DNA of 47,229 nucleotides from Bacteroidales bacterium (GCA_016939365.1 JAFGHD010000074.1:1-47229); one strand, 5' to 3'. Counted from the stretch's first letter, positions 26,733 through 37,400 are shown. Made by a program: numbers and translations. The notes: generated from the sequence alone by a model not told the origin.

Positions 26733-29462
26733 TCAGGGTACCTGTGATCCCAGCCCGCCATTCGCATACCAGATATCGACCTTGTCCATGTTGTTTACCT
26801 CACCGTTCATGTCATAATCTCCCGGGTAGTAGCCCGAATTCCCGGCCTGCAAGGCCCAAACATCTATTTTGTCCGGGTTTCCTATGGTGCCGGATGCATC
26901 ACCATCGCCTCCCGCCATCCCGAATATTCCTGGTTCAAGTTCTCTGTGTCCAAGGGGTCCGCCATAAACCTGGTTCATACCTGAAGAGAAATCATATGAA
27001 TAAACATTGCCCGAAGGGGTGAGGGCTCTGGATGACATTACGGCCAGGTGGTTCCTGTGTCTGATCACACAATAAAGACTGTCTTTTACATCGAAGTACA
27101 ACTCCGGAACCGATTGTCCATCTATGCCGGTAACTGAACCATCACTCATCAGGAAACACGCTCGAGTTGCAACAGTTGTTCCGGGGCCTGCCATGCTCGC
27201 CTGTGGTGCATCCAGCAGTTCGACCAGGATCCAGTCGACAATATCTGCCTGTGGAATGGAACTTACGTTTTCGAAACCATAACAAAACCAGGGTGCAGCC
27301 TGGTAGGGTTGTGACAGTGGGAGAAAATCTGAGTTGTTTAACTGACTTGACAGGGTGCCTCCAGAGAAGGGTCCCTCAAGGAAGACTTTCAATTGAAGGC
27401 TGTTGCATGACATATACTCAAAGGCACCCTGATCGGGAGCGGACCCGTTATAGGAACCCGGTAGCAAATAAAATAATGTATCATTATTCCACATGAACAG
27501 GTCCGTACCCTTATCGATGCAAGCAGATGTGTTCTGGAGATGGAAGTCATAGGCAACAGGGTCAACGAACAGGGGTTCATCGGAAATATTACCTTGCAAC
27601 CATTGCAGGGTACATGCCCCCGTAAGGCCGATACCTGCCTGCCCACCCTGGATGTTGCTGTATGCCACTGTTGCCCAGGACGGGGGTTCCCATGGCTCTG
27701 TTTGTAAAAGATATATCTGGAAATCGGACTGACCCCAAAAAATAGAGTTTACAACCAGGACGTGGGACTGCATGGTGCAGAACACACCGTCTCCGGGATC
27801 TGATTGACTTTGGTTGCCGAATATTGTTGAATTGATGATATTCATTGATTCGTTCCATGCACAATATATCCCCCCTCCCGAAATTCCTGAGGAATTGTTG
27901 TTTATGATGGTATGATCTACCGTTACCATGGATGATTCCGCCGCAATCGCTCCCCCATAAAACCCGGCGTGATTTCCCGACAGGACGCAACGGTAAAGGG
28001 TGGCATTTCCCCCCACAACACGGAGGGCCCCGCCCTGAAATCCCTCGTTGTTGCTGAATAACTCGCTTCCCGTGGCATACAGGGTTGCACTTGAATTAAA
28101 TATCCCGCACCCGTTATTTGCATGAACCTTGCAATAATTGACAAAACCGGTGGAGCCAAGGAGATAAATACCGCAGTCCTGGCAGCCGGTCACCTCGACG
28201 TTTTCGATCGTAATTACTGAGGATTCGACTTGAATACCCCCTCCCAACTGGCTGAATGCCCCTCCGGGCAAACCGTTTTTGATGCTTAGGTTCCTGACCA
28301 GCACGTCTTCCTGCCCGTCAACATGAATCCCCTGTGCCAGCCCTTCTGCATCGAGGATTGTAATTCCTGTTCCGCTGCCTTCCAGTCGGCAATAGCTGAA
28401 AGGATAGGCGGTAAATGATCCGATACCTCCGGTTTTTTTATAAATGCCCGGGGCAACATACACTGTCAGAGGATTCGCAGAATCAGGACAGATTCTTGAA
28501 AATGCAAACCGGATGTTGCGGAAGGCGTCATCCGGGCTCAGGCCGGAATTCTGGTCATCACCCATGCAGGAGACATATACATTGCAGAAAATCTGGTTGA
28601 TACATCCGTGAGAGGCATGTATGAGGAAATTCCTGCCCGGAGATGCATAATACGGAGTTGAAACCAGGACTGAAAAAGTATCCAGGTATAACTCACGTAT
28701 CTGCTGATCAGGATCATGCAGAAAGATATCTTTTCCCAGGCAGATATCGGCCACATTGTCATAAATATTCGAGGGTTCCATCGGAAAAGTGAGCACGGAA
28801 GCACTCTGGTAAAGGTATACGCCGCCTCCCCTCCAGGCCTGGTTTTGTGTAATAGTGACATCTTCCAGGATCGGAGCACAGGAGTTGCAGAAAAATCCGC
28901 CTCCAAGATCACCCGCGATGTTATTTTTTATTGTAACGTGGCTGAACTTCGGCTGTGATCCGTACAGATACACCCCACCTCCGTTGGCGCTGGCATAATT
29001 CTCAGAGATCAGTGAATGGGTCACGGCCACTTTCGAGGATTGGGTCATATAAATGCCCCCTCCGTAAAAAAGATAAAGATTCCCGTTGTTACGGGCGTGC
29101 CTGATATTTACATAATTGAATAAAGATGAATCCTGACCGGTCAGGCCTGTTTTCACGATTCGAATGCCTCCCCATCCCGTGACAGGGTCGGAAGGCCTGA
29201 AGGTTATGGAATCGGTTGGGGTGCCGGCAGCGATGACGCTTCCGAACACACTGAACCAGTATGGCCCTTCAAAAACGACCTCCGTTCCTGCTTCGATCTG
29301 AAGCTGTTCCCCTTCCAGGATATCGATGTTACCGGAAACCCAATACGGGCTTCCTGCCACAGGCCATACTCCGGAAACCGGACCGGGAGGAACAGTGGTT
29401 TGTCCTGGAAGATTTATTGTGAGAAGAGCAATGCAGATAATAAAAATAATGAACCTGTACAT
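26733..29462 (-). CDS. Large secreted beta-helix protein with a dockerin-like C-terminal module
   Basis: The Met at 29462 begins a signal peptide (MYRFIIFIICIALLTINLPGQ). Of about 909 residues, 40-690 form right-handed beta-helices in two blocks, with rungs such as VTHSLISENYASANGGGVYL and IINNNSSGISGGGIY. A stretch DAFRNIRFAFSRICPDSANPLTVYVAPGIY introduces the second block, as in DUF1565/pectate-lyase-like proteins. The last 215 residues form a module shared with the cohesin-like protein at 41072 (LEGPFSGG, then HRNHLAVMS). It ends in two calcium-loop motifs (GDGDASGTIGNPDKIDVW and GDYDMNGEVNNMDKVDIW) and the terminal GSQVP. There is no type A T9SS domain, so the module itself may be the sorting or binding tag. 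A TACCTTTA element with CTTGA upstream (29496-29526) is a weak promoter. Confidence 0.85.
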   Translation of the reverse strand: MYRFIIFIICIALLTINLPGQTTVPPGPVSGVWPVAGSPYWVSGNIDILEGEQLQIEAGTEVVFEGPYWFSVFGSVIAAGTPTDSITFRPSDPVTGWGGIRIVKTGLTGQDSSLFNYVNIRHARNNGNLYLFYGGGIYMTQSSKVAVTHSLISENYASANGGGVYLYGSQPKFSHVTIKNNIAGDLGGGFFCNSCAPILEDVTITQNQAWRGGGVYLYQSASVLTFPMEPSNIYDNVADICLGKDIFLHDPDQQIRELYLDTFSVLVSTPYYASPGRNFLIHASHGCINQIFCNVYVSCMGDDQNSGLSPDDAFRNIRFAFSRICPDSANPLTVYVAPGIYKKTGGIGSFTAYPFSYCRLEGSGTGITILDAEGLAQGIHVDGQEDVLVRNLSIKNGLPGGAFSQLGGGIQVESSVITIENVEVTGCQDCGIYLLGSTGFVNYCKVHANNGCGIFNSSATLYATGSELFSNNEGFQGGALRVVGGNATLYRCVLSGNHAGFYGGAIAAESSMVTVDHTIINNNSSGISGGGIYCAWNESMNIINSTIFGNQSQSDPGDGVFCTMQSHVLVVNSIFWGQSDFQIYLLQTEPWEPPSWATVAYSNIQGGQAGIGLTGACTLQWLQGNISDEPLFVDPVAYDFHLQNTSACIDKGTDLFMWNNDTLFYLLPGSYNGSAPDQGAFEYMSCNSLQLKVFLEGPFSGGTLSSQLNNSDFLPLSQPYQAAPWFCYGFENVSSIPQADIVDWILVELLDAPQASMAGPGTTVATRACFLMSDGSVTGIDGQSVPELYFDVKDSLYCVIRHRNHLAVMSSRALTPSGNVYSYDFSSGMNQVYGGPLGHRELEPGIFGMAGGDGDASGTIGNPDKIDVWALQAGNSGYYPGDYDMNGEVNNMDKVDIWYANGGLGSQVP

Positions 29463-29587
29463 ATGATTTAGGTTTCGAACTTGAAAATAAAAACCTAAAG
29501 GTATATAGCAGGCTCTCAAAAGTCAAGCAAATAATATTAATTTACCCTACCTGTTCAATGAGGTTTTCGGTGGGAATCAAGGATTTT

Positions 29588-29618
29588 CCCCTGCCGCATA
29601 TTCTGCCTCGGGCAGGGG
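29588..29618. other. Hairpin downstream of the RRM gene
   Basis: CCCCTGCC (29588-29595) and GGCAGGGG (29611-29618) form a perfect 8-bp stem, 18 bases beyond the RRM stop. No T-run follows on either strand. It may shield the end of the transcript rather than terminate it. Confidence 0.4.
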
Positions 29619-29635
29619 ATATGAAAAACAGACGG

Positions 29636-29899
29636 CTATTGTCTGAAGAAGCCTTCTTTTTTGGGTCGTGCTTCATTCACAATGAGCTCACGATCCTCCA
29701 GGAGGCGGCCGTTCAGATTATTGATGGCATTCCGGGCTTCACTGTCATCCTCCATGACGACAAAGCCGAAACCTTTGCTTTTTCCTGTGTACTTGTCTGT
29801 GATGATTTTTACCGAATGTACTTCTCCGAATTCCGAAAAGACCTCGTTCAGATCGTTTTCCCTAACCTTATAATTAAGGTTGCCTACATAAATGTTCAT
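29636..29899 (-). CDS. Single-domain RNA-binding protein (RRM)
   Basis: The Met at 29899 starts the RNP2 segment directly (MNIYVGNLNYKV); longer versions lack any conserved feature. The 87-residue protein is one RRM fold with RNP2 IYVGNL at 3-8 and RNP1 KGFGFVVM at about 43-50, ending in basic residues (ARPKKEGFFRQ). Such small proteins are widespread in Bacteroidota and cyanobacteria, bind single-stranded RNA and are often cold-induced. A minus-strand TATCTTTGCA element at 30104-30111 could give a leader of about 200 bases, which would fit post-transcriptional control; no good -33 is seen. Confidence 0.9.
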   Translation of the reverse strand: MNIYVGNLNYKVRENDLNEVFSEFGEVHSVKIITDKYTGKSKGFGFVVMEDDSEARNAINNLNGRLLEDRELIVNEARPKKEGFFRQ

Positions 29900-30126
29900 T
29901 TGAATAAGTGTGTGATAAATACTGATTGACCAACCGCTGTGCTTTCCACTTCCGGAGTAAACGGAACCGGGTTCAGCGGTATTTTTTCTTTTATTGTTGA
30001 ATCCAAAAAACGGCAAGTTTAAAAGACCTGAAAAAGGGTTTTATGATAACACGGCAGCAATATGATTCACTGTTTCGGTTGGTTTCCGATTTTCAGACCG
30101 GTGCAAAGATAAGTAAAAAAAATAAT

Positions 30127-32214
30127 TCAGATTTCCTGGGCCTGAATAGCTGTAATGAGGACCGTATTGACGATGTCTTTGACAGTACAGCCACGGCTCA
30201 GGTCGTTAACGGGTTTGTTGAGTCCCTGTGAGACAGGTCCGACGGCCACAGCGCCTGCGGATCGCTGAACAGCCTTGTAGGTGTTGTTGCCGGTATTCAG
30301 ATCGGGGAAGATGAAGACCGTAGCTTTCCCTGCCACCTCACTGCCGGGCATTTTCTGCCGGGCCACCGTGCTGTCAATGGCTGCATCATATTGGATGGGG
30401 CCTTCAATTTTAAGGTCGGGCCTTCGAATCCTTGCGATCCCGGTCGCTTTTCTGACTTTTTCAACATCTTCGCCCTTGCCGGAGCTCCCTGTGGAATAAG
30501 AGAGCATGGCAACCATGGGATCAATCCCGAACATACGGGCAGTATCAGCAGAGCTGATGGCAATGTCGGCAAGTTCTTCCGAGGTGGGATTCGGGTTGAA
30601 GGCACAATCGGCATATACCAGAACCCGGTCTTCAAAGCACATGAAGAAGGAGCTGGAGACAATGGAGAATCCGGGCCGGGTCCTGATGAATTCGAATGCA
30701 GGGCGGATGGTATGCTGGGTGGTGTGTGCCGCACCGGAAACCATTCCGTCGGCATGGCCCTTGTATACCATCATCGTTCCCAGGTAGCTGACATCCAGCA
30801 TGACCTCCCGGGCCTGGTCTCGTGTGACTCCCTTGTGCTTGCGCAACTTGTAATAGGTGGCTGCATAATCGTTGATCAGGTCATTATCGAAGGGATCGAT
30901 GATCCCGGTGCCTTCGAGCTTGAGGTGCAGCGCACCTGCCTTTTTGAAAATCTCCTCCTCATTACCCAGCAGGGTCAGCTCCACTGCCTCCCTCCGGAGA
31001 AGGATTTCGGCCGCCCTCAGGATACGGTCGTCGGTGCCCTCGGGCAAAACGATATGCTTCCGGTGGATCCTCGCCCTTTCAAAGAGCTGGTATTCAAACA
31101 TGACCGGTGTGACAACCCCGGCTGGGGTGATAGCGATCTTTTCGAGGAACTGTTTCCCATCCACATGCGATTCAAAATGCCCGATGGCCATAGCCATCCT
31201 TCGTTCATTGTCGGGGCTGAGCATGGGTTTGATGCGGCTTACATCCATAGCCGTGGTGAAGGTGTCGCCCGGAACCCTGAGGAGTGCAACCGGTTGCTTG
31301 CCCACCCCCAGGATCAGCCGCATCACCTCCTGGGAGGGTCTCATGCCTCCTGTCAGTATGATGCCGGCAATCTTGGGATACGTGTCGGAAAGCAGGGTCA
31401 TGAAAAGGGCGATCAGCACATCGGAACGGTCCGCCGGCGTGATCACCAGAGTGCCTGCCTCCGTATGCTTCAGGATCTGTTCAATACCCATGGCAGCTAC
31501 CCTGAAATCGGAAATATCATAGTCCATGACATCATCCTCACCGTAAAGATGTTCTGCCTTCAAAGCACCCGCCACCTGACGGATGGTGAGCTTCTGCAAC
31601 AGGTCATGTTCAGGGATGATGAATCCCACTTCAGTATCGGAGTGAATTTTGACAAGCATCCCCCATAAGGCATCGACATCCTTTTCGACGGCCCGGTTGA
31701 TGAACATTCCGAAATAACTGCATTTCTCCCGGGCCATCAGCGACCTGATCATCTGGATGATCTCGGCAACCTCCGAGATCCTTTTGCCATGACCGTTCAC
31801 CACTGCCAGCACCGGAGCCCCCAGATTATTGGCGAGCCTGACATTGAAATCGAGATCAAAGGGTTTGAGAAATCCGGTGTGGTCGGTACCCTCGCATACT
31901 ACAAAATCACATTTCGACTCAAGTTTTTTGTATTTGTTGAGAATGACCGTGAAGATCTCATCAGGATGGTCCCCCTGCAACAGTTCCATGGCTTCCTGCT
32001 GGGTCACGCCATACATCTCATCATGCCGGAACGGAAGCTTCAACCGCTTTGAAACCAGATCGATATCATGGTCTGTTTGCCCATTTAAACTTACGATGGG
32101 ACGAAAAAAACCTACGCGGTTTACATGCCTGGTCAGGATATTCATGATTCCCATCATCACCAGGGATTTCCCCGAATCAGCCTCGGCTGCTGCGATATAG
32201 AGGTTTTTCGACAT
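30127..32214 (-). CDS. pta: Phosphate acetyltransferase
   Basis: The Met at 32214 (MSKNLYIAAAEADSGKS) starts the N-terminal P-loop-like domain of long Pta proteins. The 695-residue enzyme interconverts acetyl-CoA and acetyl phosphate. The order is a dethiobiotin-synthetase-like domain (about 1-220), a DRTGG domain (about 230-340) and the catalytic PTA_PTB domain (about 375-690). The catalytic domain includes ARIHRKHIVLPEGTDDRILRAA, VSGAAHTTQHTIRPAFEFI, SYSTGSSGKGEDVEKVRKA and FIFPDLNTGNNTYKAVQRS. The usual partner, acetate kinase, is not adjacent on either side. A minus-strand TATATTTG at 32254-32261 may be the -7 element. The length is usual for the three-domain form found in Bacteroidota and enterobacteria. 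Confidence 0.95.
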   Translation of the reverse strand: MSKNLYIAAAEADSGKSLVMMGIMNILTRHVNRVGFFRPIVSLNGQTDHDIDLVSKRLKLPFRHDEMYGVTQQEAMELLQGDHPDEIFTVILNKYKKLESKCDFVVCEGTDHTGFLKPFDLDFNVRLANNLGAPVLAVVNGHGKRISEVAEIIQMIRSLMAREKCSYFGMFINRAVEKDVDALWGMLVKIHSDTEVGFIIPEHDLLQKLTIRQVAGALKAEHLYGEDDVMDYDISDFRVAAMGIEQILKHTEAGTLVITPADRSDVLIALFMTLLSDTYPKIAGIILTGGMRPSQEVMRLILGVGKQPVALLRVPGDTFTTAMDVSRIKPMLSPDNERRMAMAIGHFESHVDGKQFLEKIAITPAGVVTPVMFEYQLFERARIHRKHIVLPEGTDDRILRAAEILLRREAVELTLLGNEEEIFKKAGALHLKLEGTGIIDPFDNDLINDYAATYYKLRKHKGVTRDQAREVMLDVSYLGTMMVYKGHADGMVSGAAHTTQHTIRPAFEFIRTRPGFSIVSSSFFMCFEDRVLVYADCAFNPNPTSEELADIAISSADTARMFGIDPMVAMLSYSTGSSGKGEDVEKVRKATGIARIRRPDLKIEGPIQYDAAIDSTVARQKMPGSEVAGKATVFIFPDLNTGNNTYKAVQRSAGAVAVGPVSQGLNKPVNDLSRGCTVKDIVNTVLITAIQAQEI

Positions 32215-32404
32215 GTCGGTCTGACTTGGAAACTCAAATCTCAAATGAAAGCTCAAATATAGGACTCCCATCCGATATGGGGATCGTAAATTGAAAGAAA
32301 GCTCTTTAAACCCAATCCGATATTCGGAGGAACGACTGATAGCGATAGCGATGGCCTGAGCGACGGCTTGGGGTTAACAGAGAAGTGCCCGGCAGAGTTT
32401 CTGG

Positions 32405-32438
32405 AAAAATAAAGAGGCTGCCCTGCAGGGACAGCCTC
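32405..32438 (-). terminator. Rho-independent terminator of the perR-katG-peroxiredoxin operon
   Basis: On the minus strand GAGGCTGTCCC and GGGCAGCCTC form a 10-bp stem with one bulged T and a TGCA loop, followed by TTTATTTTT. It starts about 20 bases after the peroxiredoxin stop. Confidence 0.85.
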
Positions 32439-32458
32439 GAATGTGGACTCAATCGGCC

Positions 32459-33166
32459 TTATTTCTTGATCAATGCATCAAGAACCGTTTGTTCGTCCAT
32501 TTTGCGGGTGCAAAAGAACCAGTCATAGCATTTCATATCACCGCCTCCCTCCATTCGTTCCTTGGCTGTTCCGCATGAACCGGCAGTGGGGACGATCACT
32601 TCATCGCCCGGACGCCAATCGGCCGGAGTAGCGATCGAGAACTTGTCGGCCGTCTGAAGTGCGATCAGTACACGGTACAACTCATCGAAATTACGGCCAA
32701 GGCTTAGCGGATAATAGATGATGGTACGGATGATGCCCTTGGGATCAACGTAAAACACAGCCCGCACTGCTTTGGTGCTGGATTCGCTGGGCTGGATCAT
32801 ACCGTATTTCCGGGCTACTTCCATCGTGATATCCTCGATGAGTGGGAATTTGACCTCAACATTCTTCATACCACGATACTCAATTTTTTCCTTGATGGTC
32901 CTGAGCCATGCAATATGGCTGTAAAGTCCGTCAACAGACAAACCCACCAGTTTACAGTTGACTTTGGCAAACTGCTCTTCCATATGGGCAAAGGTCATGA
33001 ACTCAGAGGTACAGACCGGTGTGAAATCAGCCGGGTGACTGAAGAGGATTACCCATTCACCCTTGTAATCGGCCGGGAAATTGATATCCCCCTGAGTGGT
33101 CACTGCCTTGAAAGCCGGCGCAGGATCTCCGATCCTGGGCATGCTAATCATTTGTTCTTCTTCCAT
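32459..33166 (-). CDS. Peroxiredoxin, Prx6-like with two C-terminal cysteines
   Basis: The 235-residue protein reduces hydrogen peroxide and organic peroxides in the cytoplasm. The peroxidatic cysteine is C52 in HPADFTPVCTSEF. The C-terminal arm carries C213 and C219 (MKCYDWFFCTRK), plus C198 (AGSCGTAKE). The pair six residues apart, in a long arm, is the arrangement seen in the archaeal Prx6-type thioredoxin peroxidases rather than AhpC. The start at 33166 (MEEEQ) is the first in frame; Met 6 or 9 are alternatives. It follows katG by 58 bases and is the last gene of the stress operon. Confidence 0.93.
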   Translation of the reverse strand: MEEEQMISMPRIGDPAPAFKAVTTQGDINFPADYKGEWVILFSHPADFTPVCTSEFMTFAHMEEQFAKVNCKLVGLSVDGLYSHIAWLRTIKEKIEYRGMKNVEVKFPLIEDITMEVARKYGMIQPSESSTKAVRAVFYVDPKGIIRTIIYYPLSLGRNFDELYRVLIALQTADKFSIATPADWRPGDEVIVPTAGSCGTAKERMEGGGDMKCYDWFFCTRKMDEQTVLDALIKK

Positions 33167-33224
33167 TTTTATGAGATTTAAGTGAGTTGATTAAGGTTTC
33201 AACTTCATTTGTTGATCAGCCGGG

Positions 33225-35432
<2,208 letters not shown>

Positions 35433-35858
35433 TCATCTGTTTGAATGAATGAATTTCCCCACAATCTGCAGCTTGACATCCTCGATCTGAAATCCCGGGA
35501 TGGCCTTTTTCCTGAAGTACTCATCCAGGATTTCATCCAGTTCCTCGTCGAAATAATCCTCGATTCTCTCTGATTCGGAGGAATACAGGTGGTGATGGGA
35601 TTCCTGGACGACATCGTATCGCATGACTTCATTGCTGGTTTTAACCTTTTTGATGATGCCCTTACCCACCAAAGTCTCCAGCGTTTTGTAAACGGTGCCG
35701 GTGGCGATATCGGGATTTTGCGTCCTGATCATCCCGATGACCTGGTCTGCCGTTGGATGGTTTCTGGTCTGAAAGATCGCATGCAGAACGGCTAAACGCT
35801 GCGGGGTGATCCTTAAACCGGCTTCCTTGAGCAGACTTCTTACATCCCCGACATTCAT
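35433..35858 (-). CDS. perR: Fur/PerR family regulator without cysteines
   Basis: The 141-residue protein has the Fur-family winged helix (LKEAGLRITPQRLAVLHAI ... GTVYKTLETLVGKGIIKKV) followed by the dimerisation and metal-binding region. That region contains HHHLYSSESERIEDYFDEELDEI, which supplies His and Asp/Glu ligands for the regulatory metal. There is no cysteine in the whole protein, so the CxxC structural zinc site of classical Fur and PerR is absent. As the first gene before katG and a peroxiredoxin it is almost certainly the peroxide-responsive repressor of its own operon, hence the PerR assignment rather than Fur or Zur. Start: ATG at 35856-35858. Confidence 0.88.
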   Translation of the reverse strand: MNVGDVRSLLKEAGLRITPQRLAVLHAIFQTRNHPTADQVIGMIRTQNPDIATGTVYKTLETLVGKGIIKKVKTSNEVMRYDVVQESHHHLYSSESERIEDYFDEELDEILDEYFRKKAIPGFQIEDVKLQIVGKFIHSNR

Positions 35859-35884
35859 TTAGGAAAAATTACTAAATAGGAATG

Positions 35885-35899
35885 ATTCTTAAAAAGAAT
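35885..35899. promoter_or_regulatory. Candidate PerR box
   Basis: ATTCTTAAAAAGAAT has the 7-1-7 dyad form of Fur/PerR boxes with one mismatched arm position. It lies just downstream of the -7 element at 35905 and covers the expected start of transcription, a good position for repression. Confidence 0.55.
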
Positions 35900-35904
35900 T
35901 CCTG

Positions 35905-35936
35905 CAAAGGTACATCAAAAACACGAGAAAAACAAG
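35905..35936 (-). promoter_or_regulatory. Promoter of the perR-katG-peroxiredoxin operon
   Basis: On the minus strand a TACCTTTG followed by CA (35905-35912) follows a CTTG (35933-35936, TTG core) after 20 bases. The predicted start is about 35897, giving a leader of about 40 bases that includes the dyad at 35885-35899. Confidence 0.6.
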
Positions 35937-36121
35937 TTTTAAACTCATTAATTTTGAAGTCATTCCCTAAGAAATGTCTTTCTCCGGCCTTTACTGAAGG
36001 GCAGGGCACTTTGTACGGAGGAATATTTATCAACAATTTCCGGACAGTACGTTTTTTTTTGTTTCATTGTAAAAATGAAAAGACAGTTATGCCTGCGAAA
36101 AAATAATTCTGGTCAACCATT

Positions 36122-36424
36122 TTGGACAGGGATATTATAATATTATTCGTCGCATTCTATTTATTTACGGTAGCGACACTTACCAAGATCGGAAGCAAAA
36201 AGGAGATTGGCGGGAGGAAGGCCTTTCTGATCAGTATGTTTCTTACGCCGGTTGTCGGGCTGTTCTTCGTGGCCGGTTCCCCCAGGAAGAATCTTCTCCG
36301 TATCGTCCATTACAAATGTCCGCGATGTGGCCTGGAATATACGGATTATCACAGGTCATGTCCGTCATGCAGGAAGGAGGGTGTCCAGGTGCGGCTGGAA
36401 CGCAAAAGAATGAAGACCTACTGA
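36122..36424 (+). CDS. Membrane protein with a C-terminal zinc ribbon, unknown function
   Basis: The 100-residue frame starts with TTG at 36122 (no ATG precedes the first helix). It has two membrane segments (IIILFVAFYLFTVATLTKIG and AFLISMFLTPVVGLFFVAG). A treble-type zinc ribbon follows, with CPRCG and CPSCR at about 66-83 and 13 residues between the pairs, and then a basic tail. The four cysteines strongly support a real protein. The function is unknown; such anchored ribbons often act in protein-protein contacts at the membrane. No neighbour suggests a pathway. The exact start is uncertain because no ribosome binding site is visible. Confidence 0.65.
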   Translation: MDRDIIILFVAFYLFTVATLTKIGSKKEIGGRKAFLISMFLTPVVGLFFVAGSPRKNLLRIVHYKCPRCGLEYTDYHRSCPSCRKEGVQVRLERKRMKTY

Positions 36425-36544
36425 TTTTCAGGTGATGCATTTTCATCATTGCAGTTCAAATGATGGCATATTTCATTTGATGGGGGAAATTGGGGATGTT
36501 TTGGCGAAAACGGGTATCTTTTTTTTGATTATGTGTAACCTTTT

Positions 36545-36575
36545 TTTGAAAGTTTAGTTAAGATAACTATATTTA
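36545..36575 (+). promoter_or_regulatory. Promoter of the first beta-solenoid gene
   Basis: TTTG at 36545-36548 and TATATTTA at 36568-36575 are spaced by 19 bases; only the last base of the -7 element differs from TAnnTTTG. The predicted leader of about 35 bases contains CCGAATTCGG and GGAGGAAC. Confidence 0.6.
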
Positions 36576-36616
36576 GGGCCGAATTCGGAGGAACAGACAA
36601 ACCAACATTAAAGCTT

Positions 36617-37348
36617 ATGAAAAGTATAATTTTACCCTTGGTTACAGGAATCGCTGTATTCTTTCTGGCAGGGACGCTGACCGCTTATTCCCAGGTTCAC
36701 TCAACTACCGGGGGGGGGTCATGGAGTGACACCCTGACATGGGTGAATTGGAAGGTACCCACAGCCACTGAAGATGTAGTCATCGAAGGACCTGTTGACG
36801 TTACCGGTGCGGAATGCAACAATCTGGTAGTGCAGCCCAACGGTATCCTTCAAAACAGAAGTTATACCAATTATACCCTGAGGGTAAGGGGTAATCTGAC
36901 GAACAACGGTATCATCAGGAACTACCCGGGTTGGTATAACCTCTACATCACTGTGGGAGGGGACATCATCAACAACGGCGAATGGTCCAACAGTTACACG
37001 TACCTTACAGGTTCACAGGATCAAACGCTTAGCTTCACCAAGGAGTTCACCGGATACCGGCTTGAGGATGCCAACAGTGGCAGCGCTTTGATCGCCAACA
37101 CAGATCTGAATTTCAAAAACACGAAAATAGATCTGAACGGCAGCCAGATGAAGCTGAGCCAGGGTGGGAAACTCTATATTTATGGTGAATGGCTTTTCAA
37201 CGGACAGATCATGGGAAGCAACAGTGAGATATATCTCTACGACAATGCTTTCCTTGAAAGGGTCACTCTTGACAATGTCGCCCTTAAGGGAATCATTAAT
37301 GTATACAGTAGCGTTGTGATCGAAGAGGAAAGCGTGATCGACCTCTGA
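36617..37348 (+). CDS. Secreted beta-solenoid protein, tandem paralogue 1
   Basis: The 243-residue protein has a signal peptide (MKSIILPLVTGIAVFFLAGTL). A strand-rich domain then opens with GGGSWSDTLTWVNWKVPTATED, reminiscent of the G8/autotransporter-like entry motif that precedes beta-helices in Bacteroidota proteins. The rest is a regular series of short strands (LTNNGIIRNYPGWYN, GGDIINNGEWSNS, YLYDNAFLERVTLDNVALKG) consistent with a small right-handed solenoid. It has no T9SS C-terminal domain and no catalytic motif. The chain ends abruptly in VIEEESVIDL, so it may be secreted or held in the periplasm. The next gene is a close duplicate, with most of the mature sequence identical. It has its own terminator at 37401. 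Confidence 0.75.
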   Translation: MKSIILPLVTGIAVFFLAGTLTAYSQVHSTTGGGSWSDTLTWVNWKVPTATEDVVIEGPVDVTGAECNNLVVQPNGILQNRSYTNYTLRVRGNLTNNGIIRNYPGWYNLYITVGGDIINNGEWSNSYTYLTGSQDQTLSFTKEFTGYRLEDANSGSALIANTDLNFKNTKIDLNGSQMKLSQGGKLYIYGEWLFNGQIMGSNSEIYLYDNAFLERVTLDNVALKGIINVYSSVVIEEESVIDL

Positions 37349-37400
37349 TGATCTCCTGAATGGATTAGACTTCCTTCTTGGATCCGGGAAGCATTCCTGA

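Noticed and set aside
30391-31668. Plus-strand open frame of 425 codons
   Set aside because: It is antisense to pta, which is certain; the frame has no domain or start signal.
35882-36106. Plus-strand frame of 74 codons upstream of the zinc-ribbon gene
   Set aside because: It overlaps the perR promoter and operator, is Lys- and Phe-rich without a pattern, and lacks a ribosome binding site.
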